64,000 nt of DNA from Arthrobacter jinronghuae (GCF_025244825.1 NZ_CP104263.1:186001-250000), one strand, 5' to 3'; positions 9,264-18,525 are shown, counted from the first letter of the stretch. Program-made: numbers and translations. Notes: generated by a model from the sequence alone, not told the origin.

Positions 9264-9265
9264 GA

Positions 9266-9520
9266 TCAGGCCTCCGGGATTACTTCAACGCGGGTGACGT
9301 CTTCGATCACGGGATTGGACAGCAGCGTCGCGGCGGCGGTGCGGGCCTGCTCCAGGATTTCGGGGGTGACGTCTCCGTCAACGGTGAGCTCGAAGCGCTT
9401 GCCCTGGCGGACTCCGGCGAAGCCGGTCAGTCCCAGGCGGGGCAGCGCGCCTGCAATGGCCTTGCCCTGCGGATCGAGGATTTCAGGCTTGGGCATAACA
9501 TCAACAACGATCCGGGGCAT
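9266..9520 (-). CDS. purS: Phosphoribosylformylglycinamidine synthase subunit PurS
   Basis: An 84-residue PurS, the small subunit that joins PurL and PurQ. It begins MPRIVVDVMPKPEILDPQG and contains KRFELTVDG, the usual PurS pattern. ATG 9520 follows a GGAG ribosome site. First gene of the operon. A possible -10 (TAGAAT on the minus strand, 9609-9604) lies about 85 bases upstream, just below two direct copies of GTAACGC; no purine riboswitch is visible. Confidence 0.95.
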   Translation of the reverse strand: MPRIVVDVMPKPEILDPQGKAIAGALPRLGLTGFAGVRQGKRFELTVDGDVTPEILEQARTAAATLLSNPVIEDVTRVEVIPEA

Positions 9521-9643
9521 CCGGCAGCTCCTCTAGACGAGATGGGTGGCCGCGGACCTTGCCGTCTCACGCTGATTCAGCGCTCCGCGAGCTTGCACTT
9601 GCCATTCTACCGGCGTTACCTGCGTTACGGTGACTGGTCGGAC

Positions 9644-9925
9644 CTAGGCCGGAATCTCCAACTGGAAGCCGCAGGCGCAGCGGAGCACAGTGGTTTCCAG
9701 CTGAACATCCACCGGTTCCTCCGGCATGGACTCCACGCTGATCGGTTCGAAGATGGAGCGTTGCCGGTTGTCCCGGGGCTGCATGGGTTCGCCGCAATGC
9801 ATGTATTCCGCGTCATCGGACTCCAGGAGCCCGCGTGCCCAGAGGTATTGGTCCTTTGCTTCTATGGACATTTCTACGCTTTCAGTCGGGTCCGGCACTC
9901 CGTTGTCCGGAAAAATACTAAGCAT
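9644..9925 (-). CDS. Small conserved hypothetical protein with a Cys-containing motif
   Basis: A 93-residue acidic protein. It holds a YMHCGEPMQPRDN motif in the middle and LRCACGFQLE near the end, together giving three Cys and one His, which resembles a small zinc ribbon. I do not recognise a named family. ATG 9925 would leave almost no leader: a TATTAT hexamer lies nine bases upstream, so the message may be leaderless. An internal ATG (MSIEAKDQ, about 9871) is an alternative start. It precedes purS on the same strand by about 120 bases. Confidence 0.6.
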   Translation of the reverse strand: MLSIFPDNGVPDPTESVEMSIEAKDQYLWARGLLESDDAEYMHCGEPMQPRDNRQRSIFEPISVESMPEEPVDVQLETTVLRCACGFQLEIPA

Positions 9926-10012
9926 GCTTATTCAATAATAGGCCATCCATGCCGGGTTAGCTATCGCAGGTCTTCCTGTGGCGTGGATTACCTTCCGGTT
10001 AGAGTGGGGGCC

Positions 10013-10519
10013 GTGAGACTCCTACAAGCAAGCCCCGCCACCGTCCGCCGGCTAATGAACGTGTGGCCGCCCTTTGCCTTTACCGGCATTCGGATCACCC
10101 GACTGGACCCTGAATATCTGGGTGTCTCCGTGCGGCTGCGGTCCTACTGGTGGAACAAGAACGTGGCCGGCGTGCATTTCGGCGGCTCACTGTTCGCCAT
10201 GACGGACCCGTTCTGGATGATGATGCTGCTCCACCACCTCGGCCGTGACCACGTTGTCTGGGACCGTGCCGCGGAGATTGAGTTCCTGAAGCCGGGAAAG
10301 GGCGAGGTGCGGGCCGAGTTTGTCCTGGATCCGGCCGACGTCGAACGCCTGCGCAAGCTGGCCGCGGGCGGGGAGAAGGTCCTCGAATGGTTCTCGGTGG
10401 ACGTGACCGACAGCAGCGGCGACGTGGTTGCCCGGATACGCAAGCAGGTTCATGTGCGGCGCAAACGGGAACGGCCCGGCGTGCCGGAGCCCAGCGGAAC
10501 GGCGGCGGCCCATGGATGA
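10013..10519 (+). CDS. DUF4442 domain protein (hotdog-fold thioesterase-like)
   Basis: About 168 residues. The core with FTGIRITRLDPEYLGVSVRL, RSYWWNKNVAGVHFGGSLFAM and VWDRAAEIEFLKPG is typical of DUF4442, a hotdog-fold family related to acyl-thioesterases (YiiD C-terminal type). The substrate is unknown. I chose GTG 10013 because homologous sequence begins at VRLLQAS; the open frame extends much further upstream but the protein there has no recognisable content. Overlaps the following small membrane protein gene by eight bases. Confidence 0.8.
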   Translation: MRLLQASPATVRRLMNVWPPFAFTGIRITRLDPEYLGVSVRLRSYWWNKNVAGVHFGGSLFAMTDPFWMMMLLHHLGRDHVVWDRAAEIEFLKPGKGEVRAEFVLDPADVERLRKLAAGGEKVLEWFSVDVTDSSGDVVARIRKQVHVRRKRERPGVPEPSGTAAAHG

Positions 10520-10742
10520 GGATGCCAACCCGAGCATCCCGGCGGTCGACACCGTCCTGGTTTCCGGCATCGCTGCAGCGCTGCTGCTTTTACTGGTGTG
10601 GGCCATCATCCGCTTGGCCCGCTCGAGCGCAGTCACTGCCGGGGAGCGGTTCGGGCTGCTTCTCTTCTGCCTGATATTCCCCGTGCTCGGGCCAATCTGC
10701 ACTTTGGTGATCCTGGCCCGGCGGGAACGCGTGCGCCGGTAG
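10512..10742 (+). CDS. Small two-helix membrane protein
   Basis: A 76-residue protein starting at ATG 10512 inside the end of the DUF4442 gene. It has two hydrophobic helices (about residues 14-35 and 46-68) ending in a basic tail RRERVRR, resembling small phospholipase D N-terminal-like (PLDc_N) membrane proteins. The role is unknown. The overlap suggests translational coupling to the upstream gene. Confidence 0.6.
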   Translation: MDEDANPSIPAVDTVLVSGIAAALLLLLVWAIIRLARSSAVTAGERFGLLLFCLIFPVLGPICTLVILARRERVRR

Positions 10743-11306
10743 CTAGAGGGAACCGTCCGCAGGTCCCAGCAGGGCGGTAAGCCGTTCCCAGCGCGAAATC
10801 TGGCAGCCGTCCGTCAGCGAGAAGCTTGTGTCCACGGCCTCGCCGTTAACCATGCCGGTGACGTGTGCACGCTGCATTCCGCGGATCTCCTGGGTACACA
10901 TCAAGCCCGCCGCCGGCTCCGCTAGGGCGGCTGCCCCCTGGTCGGCGAGCACGGCACAGGCCCCGGCAGGATCCGGTACGGTCGACCCTTCCCGCGGCTC
11001 GGCGCCGTCGCACTGCAGCGTCCAGGTGCTGCTCGGCGTCGTCCCGTCCGCACTGAACTCGACGGTCAGCGAAACCGGTGCCTCCGCGGTGGTGCCGCCG
11101 GTGCCGCCGGTCCCGGGAAGGGGGGTCGGGGAGCCGATCGGTCTAGGCGAACCGACGGGCGAGGTCGGCGCCGTCGTTGACTCATTGGGGGAGTCGGTCG
11201 ATTCCGGGGACTCCGGAGAACGGCCGGAACCGCCCCCGCAGGCTGCCAACAGAAGGGCGGTGCACAGCAGCATGGGGACTAACGCGGTTCCTCGAATGTT
11301 GCGCAC
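10743..11306 (-). CDS. Lipoprotein with a subtilisin-inhibitor-like domain
   Basis: A 187-residue secreted lipoprotein read from GTG 11306. The signal peptide ends in the lipobox LLAAC, followed by a Ser/Pro/Thr-rich spacer of about 45 residues. The C-terminal part has the four-Cys spacing of Streptomyces subtilisin inhibitor (SSI) proteins: WTLQCDG, DPAGACAVLAD, LMCTQE and LTDGCQIS. Known SSI proteins carry a reactive bond two residues after the third Cys, followed by Y-D-P. Here that loop reads CTQEIRG and lacks the YDP, so protease inhibition is not certain. A surface-anchored form is unusual for this family. Convergent with the upstream small membrane gene. Confidence 0.65.
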   Translation of the reverse strand: MRNIRGTALVPMLLCTALLLAACGGGSGRSPESPESTDSPNESTTAPTSPVGSPRPIGSPTPLPGTGGTGGTTAEAPVSLTVEFSADGTTPSSTWTLQCDGAEPREGSTVPDPAGACAVLADQGAAALAEPAAGLMCTQEIRGMQRAHVTGMVNGEAVDTSFSLTDGCQISRWERLTALLGPADGSL

Positions 11307-11352
11307 TGTACGGCCTCCATCGGTAGCGGAGCCACCAGCCTAGCCAACTCTG

Positions 11353-11877
11353 TCAAGCAGGGTCGGGCGAATCAGCGGCAGCCTCTGCCTGCGCCGCGAA
11401 GTAGGCTTCCTGGCTTGGGAAGTAGTCCTTGAAGTCCGGCGCCGGTCCGCCGCTTCGGGCAGCCATCAAGTGATCCAGATAGTATTCCCAGCCCGGCCCG
11501 ATGCTGGAAACGGCCTGCGGATCCTCCAAATGGTGGATAAAATCCAGTGCGGTGCCGGCCGGTTCGTTCCGGAGGCGGATCTCCAGGTCCCAGCCGCCGT
11601 ATTCATCCTCGACCAGCAGGCGCAGAAGTTCCGGGGAGACACACTCCGCTATCCGGACCCTGCTCCAGGGCAGGCCCTCTTCGAAGAGCAGCTGCAGATC
11701 GACGGTGCCTCCCCTGACGGGGCTCCTTTCCCAGCGGCCGAACCACTGGGCCGTCTGGTCGGGGTTGGTGAAGCTGGGCCACACGGCCGCAGCCGGTTCG
11801 GGAAAGCCGCGGTGAAGAATCAGGTCGTAGGACTCGGTTCCGGTGCGGATAACCCGGCCGGTCGGTTCTGGCTGCAC
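11353..11877 (-). CDS. SRPBCC/AHSA1-like domain protein
   Basis: A 174-residue protein with the activator-of-Hsp90-homologue pattern: DLILHRGFPEPAAAVWPSFTNPDQTAQWFG at the start, then LRLLVEDEYGGWDLEIRL, TALDFIHHLED and a final GWEYYLDHL helix. Such START-like folds bind hydrophobic ligands; the ligand is unknown. GTG 11877 lies inside the 3' end of the upstream glycosylase-like gene (58-base overlap), so the two are probably co-translated. Confidence 0.82.
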   Translation of the reverse strand: MQPEPTGRVIRTGTESYDLILHRGFPEPAAAVWPSFTNPDQTAQWFGRWERSPVRGGTVDLQLLFEEGLPWSRVRIAECVSPELLRLLVEDEYGGWDLEIRLRNEPAGTALDFIHHLEDPQAVSSIGPGWEYYLDHLMAARSGGPAPDFKDYFPSQEAYFAAQAEAAADSPDPA

Positions 11878-12800
11878 AGCTGTCCTCCAAAGGGTTCCAG
11901 CAGGCCCAGGATGCGAGCCCGCAACTGCTGCGATTCCTCGGCGAAGCCGCGTTGTGCGGCTGCGTACTGCGCCCGGCCTGCCGGAGTTTCCACCGCAATC
12001 GGGGTGTAACCCCAGTCGGCCAGGTCATAGGGTGAGGCACACATATCCATTTCGCGGATGCGCCAGGACAGTTCGAAGGCGTCCATAACCACCTCGCTGG
12101 GAAGCAGCGGCACCAGTTTGTAGGCCCATTTGTACAGGTCCATGTTGGCGTGCAGGCAGCCGGGCTGTTCCAGGTCCCGCTGGTTCTCGCGGGTGGGTGT
12201 GAGCTCGTTCAGGGGCACTGCTTCCGGTGTGTAGAACCGGAAGGCATCGAAGTGGGTGCAGCGGATCCGGCTGCGCTCCACCAGTTCATCCGTCCCGTCG
12301 GCACCCAGCCGCAGCTGCAGGTAATCGTGCCGGATGCCGTTGTCCTCCGACTTGTAGGCCATGGCCCACTCGTGCATGCCGAAGCATCCCAGTACCGGCC
12401 TCCGCGCGGCCGTGCGGGACAGCAGCATGGTGGTGAATCCGAGGGCGTCCCCGCGCACCGCGGCGAACCCCTCGGTATCCACAGTGACGGCGGGTGTTTC
12501 GGCGTCGATCCCCGCGGCGTCCCGTTCCGTTTCCGTCAGCGTCCGGTAGAACTTCCACCCGGTGCGTTCGAGTGCGGACGGACCGGTGAGAATGACGCCG
12601 GCGCCCGGGTGCCAGCGCAGCAGCTGGCCGGGTTTCTGGGAGTAGTAGGTGAAGAGGAAGTCCTCCACCGGGTGCTTCCGCCCGGCCGAGCGCCGTGCGA
12701 GGAATCCTTCGGTGAAGGGCCGGACGCGTTCTTCGTGCGCAGACTGCCGCGGCAGCCATTGGTCCTCGCTGAGGACGGTGGGGTGGGCGGAAGCAATCAC
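11820..12800 (-). CDS. Conserved protein usually annotated 3-methyladenine DNA glycosylase
   Basis: About 326 residues when started at GTG 12800 (VIASAHPTVLSEDQWL). The sequences EERVRPFTEGFLARR, HPVEDFLFTYYSQKPGQLLRWHPG and LGCFGMHEWAMAYK are typical of an actinobacterial family that automated pipelines call 3-methyladenine DNA glycosylase. I see no helix-hairpin-helix motif, so the enzymatic label rests on habit and should be treated as provisional. An open frame continues to TTG 12875, but the added residues look like non-coding translation. Confidence 0.65.
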   Translation of the reverse strand: MIASAHPTVLSEDQWLPRQSAHEERVRPFTEGFLARRSAGRKHPVEDFLFTYYSQKPGQLLRWHPGAGVILTGPSALERTGWKFYRTLTETERDAAGIDAETPAVTVDTEGFAAVRGDALGFTTMLLSRTAARRPVLGCFGMHEWAMAYKSEDNGIRHDYLQLRLGADGTDELVERSRIRCTHFDAFRFYTPEAVPLNELTPTRENQRDLEQPGCLHANMDLYKWAYKLVPLLPSEVVMDAFELSWRIREMDMCASPYDLADWGYTPIAVETPAGRAQYAAAQRGFAEESQQLRARILGLLEPFGGQLCSQNRPAGLSAPEPSPTT

Positions 12801-12925
12801 CGTTCCATTATCGCGCCACGCGGTACGCCCGTCATCCGTTGGTTCAGGCAGGGCTTGGTTGACGGAAAATACCAACCCGATCGTTAGTACGATAGGAGCG
12901 GCAATGCCCGTCGGAAAGGTGCAGC

Positions 12926-13141
12926 ATGGTTGAGAAGGAAAGCTTTGTAACCCGGTTCATGCGGACCACGGGCAAGGTGCGGCTGATCTTCGGACCCGCG
13001 CAGCAGGGGTCGTTGGACCATCCGATGACGGAGGAGAACCAGGCCCTGCTCAAGGCGCAGCAGGCGCAGGAGAAGGCGATGTGGGAAACCGTGACCCGGG
13101 CTGACGGCAGCAGCTACATCGTCTCGCGCAAGCCCGAATAG
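12926..13141 (+). CDS. Small conserved hypothetical protein
   Basis: A 71-residue basic/acidic mixed protein starting MVEKESFVTRFMRTTGKVR and ending in a positively charged tail. It has no signal peptide or membrane helix. I believe similar short proteins occur in related genomes but I know of no function. A strong terminator follows 18 bases after the stop, which supports a separately transcribed gene. Confidence 0.6.
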   Translation: MVEKESFVTRFMRTTGKVRLIFGPAQQGSLDHPMTEENQALLKAQQAQEKAMWETVTRADGSSYIVSRKPE

Positions 13142-13158
13142 GCTCCCGATACGCGTAG

Positions 13159-13189
13159 AGGCCGGCACCGTGTGGGTGCCGGCCTTTTT
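13159..13189 (+). terminator. Rho-independent terminator
   Basis: Perfect 11-base arms (AGGCCGGCACC at 13159-13169, GGTGCCGGCCT at 13175-13185) with a GTGTG loop, followed by five T. It ends the short gene before it and, read in reverse, lies just beyond the lysC stop. Confidence 0.93.
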
Positions 13190-13215
13190 ACTGCCAGATT
13201 TTTTCCTAAGCTGCC

Positions 13216-13734
13216 CTAGCGCCCGGTGCCGCCGTACACAGTGGCCTCGCTGTCGCCGTCGAGCCCGAACGCCGCATGGACCGCGCGTACTGCGCTGTCC
13301 AGCAGCTTGGCGCTGGTGACCACGGAGATGCGGATCTCGGAGGTGGAGATCATGTCGATGTTCACCCCGGCATGGTGCAGGGCCTCGAAGAAGCGGTGCG
13401 AGACGCCCGGGTTGGACCGCATGCCGGCGCCGATGAGGGAGAGCTTGCCGATCTGCTCGTCGTAGTCGATGGAGTCGAAGCCGACTTCGGCCTTCGCGGC
13501 GTTCAGCGCGTCGATGGCTTCCTTGCCGTCGATGATGGGCAGCGTGAAGGAGATGTCTGTCCGGCCCGAACCCTGCGTGGAAACGTTCTGCACGATCATG
13601 TCGATGTTGGAGTTGGCGCCCGCCACGATGCCGAAGATCTCCGCGGCCTTGCCGGGGATGTCCGGAACACCCACCACGGTTACCTTGGCTTCGGAACGGT
13701 CATGGGCGACGCCGGAGATGATGGGCTGTTCCAA
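13216..13734 (-). CDS. lysC: Aspartate kinase beta subunit from an internal start
   Basis: In-frame TTG 13734 (codon 257 of lysC) is preceded by AAGAGGGAG with a five-base spacer, a strong ribosome site inside a coding region. It would give a 172-residue protein covering both ACT domains. Corynebacterium glutamicum makes an aspartokinase beta subunit of the same kind from an internal start, giving an alpha2beta2 enzyme. Expression here is inferred from the site and that precedent. Confidence 0.6.
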   Translation of the reverse strand: MEQPIISGVAHDRSEAKVTVVGVPDIPGKAAEIFGIVAGANSNIDMIVQNVSTQGSGRTDISFTLPIIDGKEAIDALNAAKAEVGFDSIDYDEQIGKLSLIGAGMRSNPGVSHRFFEALHHAGVNIDMISTSEIRISVVTSAKLLDSAVRAVHAAFGLDGDSEATVYGGTGR

Positions 13735-14502
13735 GGGTTCTCCCTCTTGAATCTTGATTTTGTCATCGGGGCTGGGCAGCACCCAGGTTCCCTCGTGTGA
13801 GCTGAAGGATGAGCGGACGTGCAGGGGAACGCCGAAGCGGCGGGCGTATTCCACGCAGCGCAGGTGCAGGATCTTGGCTCCGGAAGCAGCCAATTCGAGC
13901 ATTTCCTCGCTGGAAATCTTCTCGATCTTCTGGGCGCTCGAAACCACCCGCGGATCGGCGGTGTACACGCCGTCGACGTCGGTGTAGATCTCGCAGACAT
14001 CGGCCTCGAGAGCCGCGGCCAGGGCCACCGCCGTGGTGTCCGAACCGCCCCGGCCAAGGGTCGTGATGTCGTGGCTGTCCTGGCTGACGCCCTGGAAACC
14101 GGCAACGATGGCGATGTCGCCCCGCTCGATGGCGGTCTTGATGCGGTGCGGGGACACATCGATGATCCGGGCCTTGCCGTGGATCGCATCGGTGATCATG
14201 CCGGCCTGGCTGCCGGTAAAGGACTGTGCGGAGCCGCCGAGCTGGTTGATGGCCATGGCCAGCAGCGCCATCGAGATGCGCTCCCCGGCGCTGAGCAGCA
14301 TGTCCATTTCACGGGCGTTGTTCAGCGTGGTGATCTGGCCGGCCAGATCCAGCAGTTCGTCGGTGCTGTCACCCATAGCGGAGACCACGACCACCACTTC
14401 GTTTCCGGCTGCATGGGTATCCACCACGCGCTTGGCTACGCGCTTGATGCCTTCGGCGTCCGCGACTGAGGAACCGCCGAATTTCTGCACTATCAGGCTC
14501 AT
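13216..14502 (-). CDS. lysC: Aspartate kinase (LysC, alpha form)
   Basis: A 428-residue aspartokinase, which phosphorylates aspartate to start lysine, threonine and methionine synthesis. It begins [18 protein letters not shown] with the KFGGSSV nucleotide motif, has [16 protein letters not shown], and ends in two ACT domains (about residues 265-420) that carry lysine/threonine feedback control. A second translation start inside the gene probably makes the regulatory beta subunit (see next entry). In many actinobacteria asd follows lysC; here no asd is adjacent. Confidence 0.97.
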   Translation of the reverse strand: MSLIVQKFGGSSVADAEGIKRVAKRVVDTHAAGNEVVVVVSAMGDSTDELLDLAGQITTLNNAREMDMLLSAGERISMALLAMAINQLGGSAQSFTGSQAGMITDAIHGKARIIDVSPHRIKTAIERGDIAIVAGFQGVSQDSHDITTLGRGGSDTTAVALAAALEADVCEIYTDVDGVYTADPRVVSSAQKIEKISSEEMLELAASGAKILHLRCVEYARRFGVPLHVRSSFSSHEGTWVLPSPDDKIKIQEGEPLEQPIISGVAHDRSEAKVTVVGVPDIPGKAAEIFGIVAGANSNIDMIVQNVSTQGSGRTDISFTLPIIDGKEAIDALNAAKAEVGFDSIDYDEQIGKLSLIGAGMRSNPGVSHRFFEALHHAGVNIDMISTSEIRISVVTSAKLLDSAVRAVHAAFGLDGDSEATVYGGTGR

Positions 14503-14712
14503 GCGTACACTTTCTCAAGTTTCGTTGTGGGTGCTGGCGCCCGGCATCTTCGACGCGGCTTCGAACTCTTCTCCTCGGAAAGCGGGCGGTACTAGCGGCT
14601 TTCGTCGGTCCAGAAAGTCTATCGCCGCCGTCGGGAAGACCCGAAATACCTACACGTAACCTGCTGCCACAGGCGAGTCGTGGACGGCGCCGCGCCTTGG
14701 GGAACCCCGAGC

Positions 14713-15309
14713 TTAGGACATGCTCCGACGGCCTTCAAAGGCGCGGCCCAGGGTGATCTCGTCCGCATATTCGAGGTCTCCGCCCACGGGCAGGCCGGAA
14801 GCCAGGCGCGTGACCTTGATGCCCAGGGTCTTGAGCATCCGCACCAGATAGGTGGCGGTGGCTTCACCCTCGAGGTTCGGGTCGGTGGCAATGATGATTT
14901 CGGAGATCTGCTCATCCGACAGCCGGCTGAGCAGCTCCCGGATGCGCAGCTGGTCCGGACCGATGCCGGCAATCGGATTAATGGCGCCGCCCAGCACGTG
15001 GTAGCGGCCTCGGAAGGACCGCGTACGCTCCACCGCAATCACGTCCTTGGACTCTTCGACCACGCAGATCATGGTCGGGTCCCGCCGCGGGTCCCTGCAG
15101 ATGCTGCAGGTTTCCTGCTCAGTGACGTTGCCGCAGACACTGCAGAACTTCACCCGGTCCTTGACCGTGACAATGGCGGTGGCCAGCTTCTTCATGTCAT
15201 CGGGATCGGATTCGAGGATGTGGAACGCGATGCGCTGGGCGGACTTGGGCCCGACGCCGGGAAGACGGCCTAGTTCATCGATGAGTTCCTGAACGGCACC
15301 TTCGTACAC
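14713..15309 (-). CDS. recR: Recombination protein RecR
   Basis: A 198-residue RecR of the RecFOR pathway. It opens with a helix-hairpin-helix [20 protein letters not shown], then a four-Cys zinc finger (CSVCGNV...CSICRD) and a Toprim domain including [13 protein letters not shown] and [23 protein letters not shown]. It starts at GTG 15309, about 100 bases after the dnaX stop, in the same direction. The ybaB/ebfC gene that commonly sits between dnaX and recR is absent here. Confidence 0.97.
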   Translation of the reverse strand: MYEGAVQELIDELGRLPGVGPKSAQRIAFHILESDPDDMKKLATAIVTVKDRVKFCSVCGNVTEQETCSICRDPRRDPTMICVVEESKDVIAVERTRSFRGRYHVLGGAINPIAGIGPDQLRIRELLSRLSDEQISEIIIATDPNLEGEATATYLVRMLKTLGIKVTRLASGLPVGGDLEYADEITLGRAFEGRRSMS

Positions 15310-15411
15310 GTAACCTTCTCTGCTGGGTTGAACTGCGTTTATAGCTGGGTGTTACCGGTTTTCCGCATGATGCGGCTCGGATCTGGCATGCCGGGCGTGA
15401 TCCGGCGCTGG

Positions 15412-18400
15412 TCAGCGGCCGTCCAGGCTGCGTTCCTCAATCAGGCGTCCGCCCAGAATCCGTTCGATCGCCTTACGCCCCACCAGACCGGAATCCTCAA
15501 GCGTGATGTCATCCGCGCTGGGAACATCTTCGACGTAGGTCGAGTCTACTGGGCGGCTCCCCCTGACGGGGGATCCGCCGCCGCGCTGGGCAGCTTCATT
15601 GAGGAGCTTCTGATAGCGGCTCAGCGGCTGGTTGGGAGCGCCGCCGGCGGGAGCCGCGGGGGCCGTCGTCGTCGGTGGAACGGATGTCCGTACGTTCGGT
15701 GCCGCTGCGCTCCGATCTTGACCCGGAGCCGTTGTGGTTCCGGGCCGTGAGGTCAAGCCGGTGGCTGCGGCCGACGCCGGCACCCCTGCTCGGGGGCTGC
15801 CTGCGGGTACGGACGGTGCTGCCTGACTGCTGCCGTTCCGGGTATCCGGCGCGGAGTTTCCGCCTGCCGGACGCGTGGTGGACCCGGTGCCGGCCCAGTC
15901 AGTGCTTGCCCACTCGGAGTCCGAAAGGTGTCCGCCGGAATACACGTCCACAGGTGCCTCTGCGGTTTCCCAGGCGTTGCTTTCCGGCGCATCGTTGAAC
16001 GGGTCGCTGGGCTCGTCCGGCCAGGGCTCATCCGACGGGCTATTCCTGCCGGGCCGCCCTGCGGTTCGTGGGCCTGTAGTTTTCGTTCCGCTGCCGTTGG
16101 AGCTGCCGGCGTTGGAACTGCCGGAGCGGCGCCGGAGGGCAACCGCAGCCGCGTTGACCGGTGCGCCGACTGCCGGTCCGGGCACCCGTGCGCCCGGTGC
16201 CGCCGCTTCGTTGGGGGAAACCGTTTCGGCCGGGGCAACGGACGCGGGTGCTGCGACCGGCGCTGCAACGGCCTGCACCTGCGGTGACGGAACTTCCCGG
16301 TTAGCTGGCTTCGCCGGCCCCGGTGTGGAAGCAGTCGCCGGGACTGACGCTGAGGCTGACGCCGAGTCTGCACGCGAATCCTGGGCATTGGAAGCCGGTC
16401 CGGCCACCTTGGTGGTCCCGGTGGCCGGAGTCGCGGCGGACCCGGCGCTTCGCCCATCTGGCACCGGCCCTTGAGCTGGCTGTGCCGGAGCCGGTTGCGC
16501 CTGGGCTGGCTGTGCCTGAACTACCGGTGCCTTGGCGGCCGGTGCGGATGCCGGCGCTTGCCGGCTATCGGCTTTTGGGCCCGACTCACCCGCTGACGCC
16601 GAGCTGTCATGGATCGGATTGATCTGGCAGTCCAGCGCCAGGACCTGATGGATCGCCTTGCGCAGGTTCTCCAAATGGTCGGGGCGGTTGAAGTTGGTGG
16701 CAGCGCCGGGGTTGGTGAAGGCAAGTTCAAGTACCTTGCCGTCAAAGGCGCGCGGGCTGGAGTTCTTGCTGACGTTCAGCCAGGTGGCACGGCGGATGCT
16801 GGTCAGGGCATCCATGATCTCCGGCCAGGCACGGCGGATCATTTCGATCTGGCCGCTTCCGCCGGCGGGAGCCGAACCGGGGCCGCCGGCCGGAGCCTGC
16901 CGCTGCTGAGGCTGCGCAGGCTGAGTCGGTGCCTGCTGCGACGGCTGTGCCGGCGTCGGCTGGGACACCGGCTGGGACGGCGCAGGCTGCGACTGCGCCG
17001 GCTGGGACGGTCCGCTGGCGGCAGGGCGGGAACCGTTGGATCCCGCTGCGGGCGCAGAGCTTGAAGCGGAAGTGGCATCCGCAGAAGGTGTCTGCGCCGG
17101 GGTGGACCACGTGCCGCCCCAGTCCAGGGAACTTCCGGCAGGCTTGTTGTCCTGGCTGGAGGCTGCCGGCGCGGCAGGGGCTGCCGCTGCTGCATTCGGG
17201 GCGGGTGTTGCCGCAAAGTCGATTCCGCGCGGAGATGACGGAGCTTCGTCCACTGCAGGCGCGGAAGTACCGGCCTGCGAAGCCGTGGGCGCGGCTGCGG
17301 GAATGGTGTTCACCGGAGACGCTGCAGCTGCGGCGCGGCCCATTGCCTCGGTGGGATCGCCTGCATAGCTGAGCCGGCGCTCCAGACGGTCCACGCGGGC
17401 GGCCGTCCCGCGTTCGGCCTGGTCTGCGGCCGGAAGCAGGATGCGGGCGCAAAGCAGTTCGAGGTGCAGCCGCGGTGACGTGGCACCGGTCATCTCGGTC
17501 AAGGCAGTGTTGGTGATGTCTGCGGCGCGGGACAGTTCACTGCTGCCCAGCTGCGTGGCCTGGGTCTGCATCCGGTTGATCTGGTCTTCCGGCATGCCGC
17601 GGAGCACAGTGGATGCGCTGTCCGGCATGGCGTTGACGATAATCAGGTCCCGGAAGCGTTCCAGCAGGTCTTCGACGAACCGGCGGGGATCCTGGCCGGT
17701 CTGAATGACACGGTCCACGGCGCGGAACACGGTAGCTGCGTCTGCGGCGGCAACTGCGTCGACGACGTCGTCGAGCAGTGACACGGGGGTGTAACCCAGC
17801 AGCGAGACGGCCAGTTCGTAGTCCAGGCCGTCGGGACCGGCACCGGCCATGAGCTGGTCAAGGACGGAAAGGGTGTCACGCACGGACCCGCCGCCGGCGC
17901 GGATGACCAGGGAGAGGACGCCCGGGGCGACCGCTACGTTCTCCTGCGCGCAGAGCTTCTCGAGATAAGCCAGCAGCGGCTCCGGCGGAACGAGGCGGAA
18001 GGGGTAGTGGTGCGTGCGGGACCGGATGGTTCCAATAACCTTGTCCGGCTCCGTGGTGGCGAAGATGAACTTGATGTGTTCCGGCGGCTCTTCCACGATC
18101 TTCAGCAGGGCGTTGAAGCCGGCGGACGTGACCATGTGGGCCTCGTCGATGATGAAGATCTTGTAGCGGTCCCGGACCGGGGCGAAGGTGGCGCGCTCCC
18201 GGAGGTCGCGGGCGTCGTCGACGCCGCCGTGGCTGGCTGCGTCAATTTCGATAACGTCGAGGCTGCCGGAACCGTTGCGGGCCAGCTCAACGCAGCTGTC
18301 GCACTTGCCGCAGGGGACCGGGGTGGGCCCCTCGGCGCAGTTCAGGCAGCGGGCAAGAATGCGCGCAGAGGTGGTTTTGCCGCAGCCGCGCGGGCCGGAG

Positions 18401-18525
18401 AAGAGGTACGCGTGGTTCACGCGGTTCTTTTGCAGGGCCGCCATCAGCGGCTCCGTGACGTGCTCCTGGCCGATCACGTCTGCGAAACTCTCGGGACGGT
18501 AGCGGCGGTAAAGGGCTGTACTCAC
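15412..18525 (-). CDS. dnaX: DNA polymerase III subunits gamma and tau (DnaX)
   Basis: A clamp-loader ATPase of about 1037 residues. The first 370 residues carry the AAA+ module: VSTALYRRYRPESFADVIGQ, Walker A GPRGCGKTTSA, a zinc module (CLNC...CGKCDSC), Walker B IFIIDEAHMV and the sensor IRSRTHHYPF. The remaining roughly 650 residues include very long Ala/Pro/Ser/Gln-rich linkers around short folded blocks (PEIMDALTSIRRATWLNV is the tau domain that meets the polymerase). I chose GTG 18525, where family sequence begins; the frame runs open to 18591. Confidence 0.96.
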   Translation of the reverse strand: MSTALYRRYRPESFADVIGQEHVTEPLMAALQKNRVNHAYLFSGPRGCGKTTSARILARCLNCAEGPTPVPCGKCDSCVELARNGSGSLDVIEIDAASHGGVDDARDLRERATFAPVRDRYKIFIIDEAHMVTSAGFNALLKIVEEPPEHIKFIFATTEPDKVIGTIRSRTHHYPFRLVPPEPLLAYLEKLCAQENVAVAPGVLSLVIRAGGGSVRDTLSVLDQLMAGAGPDGLDYELAVSLLGYTPVSLLDDVVDAVAAADAATVFRAVDRVIQTGQDPRRFVEDLLERFRDLIIVNAMPDSASTVLRGMPEDQINRMQTQATQLGSSELSRAADITNTALTEMTGATSPRLHLELLCARILLPAADQAERGTAARVDRLERRLSYAGDPTEAMGRAAAAASPVNTIPAAAPTASQAGTSAPAVDEAPSSPRGIDFAATPAPNAAAAAPAAPAASSQDNKPAGSSLDWGGTWSTPAQTPSADATSASSSAPAAGSNGSRPAASGPSQPAQSQPAPSQPVSQPTPAQPSQQAPTQPAQPQQRQAPAGGPGSAPAGGSGQIEMIRRAWPEIMDALTSIRRATWLNVSKNSSPRAFDGKVLELAFTNPGAATNFNRPDHLENLRKAIHQVLALDCQINPIHDSSASAGESGPKADSRQAPASAPAAKAPVVQAQPAQAQPAPAQPAQGPVPDGRSAGSAATPATGTTKVAGPASNAQDSRADSASASASVPATASTPGPAKPANREVPSPQVQAVAAPVAAPASVAPAETVSPNEAAAPGARVPGPAVGAPVNAAAVALRRRSGSSNAGSSNGSGTKTTGPRTAGRPGRNSPSDEPWPDEPSDPFNDAPESNAWETAEAPVDVYSGGHLSDSEWASTDWAGTGSTTRPAGGNSAPDTRNGSSQAAPSVPAGSPRAGVPASAAATGLTSRPGTTTAPGQDRSAAAPNVRTSVPPTTTAPAAPAGGAPNQPLSRYQKLLNEAAQRGGGSPVRGSRPVDSTYVEDVPSADDITLEDSGLVGRKAIERILGGRLIEERSLDGR

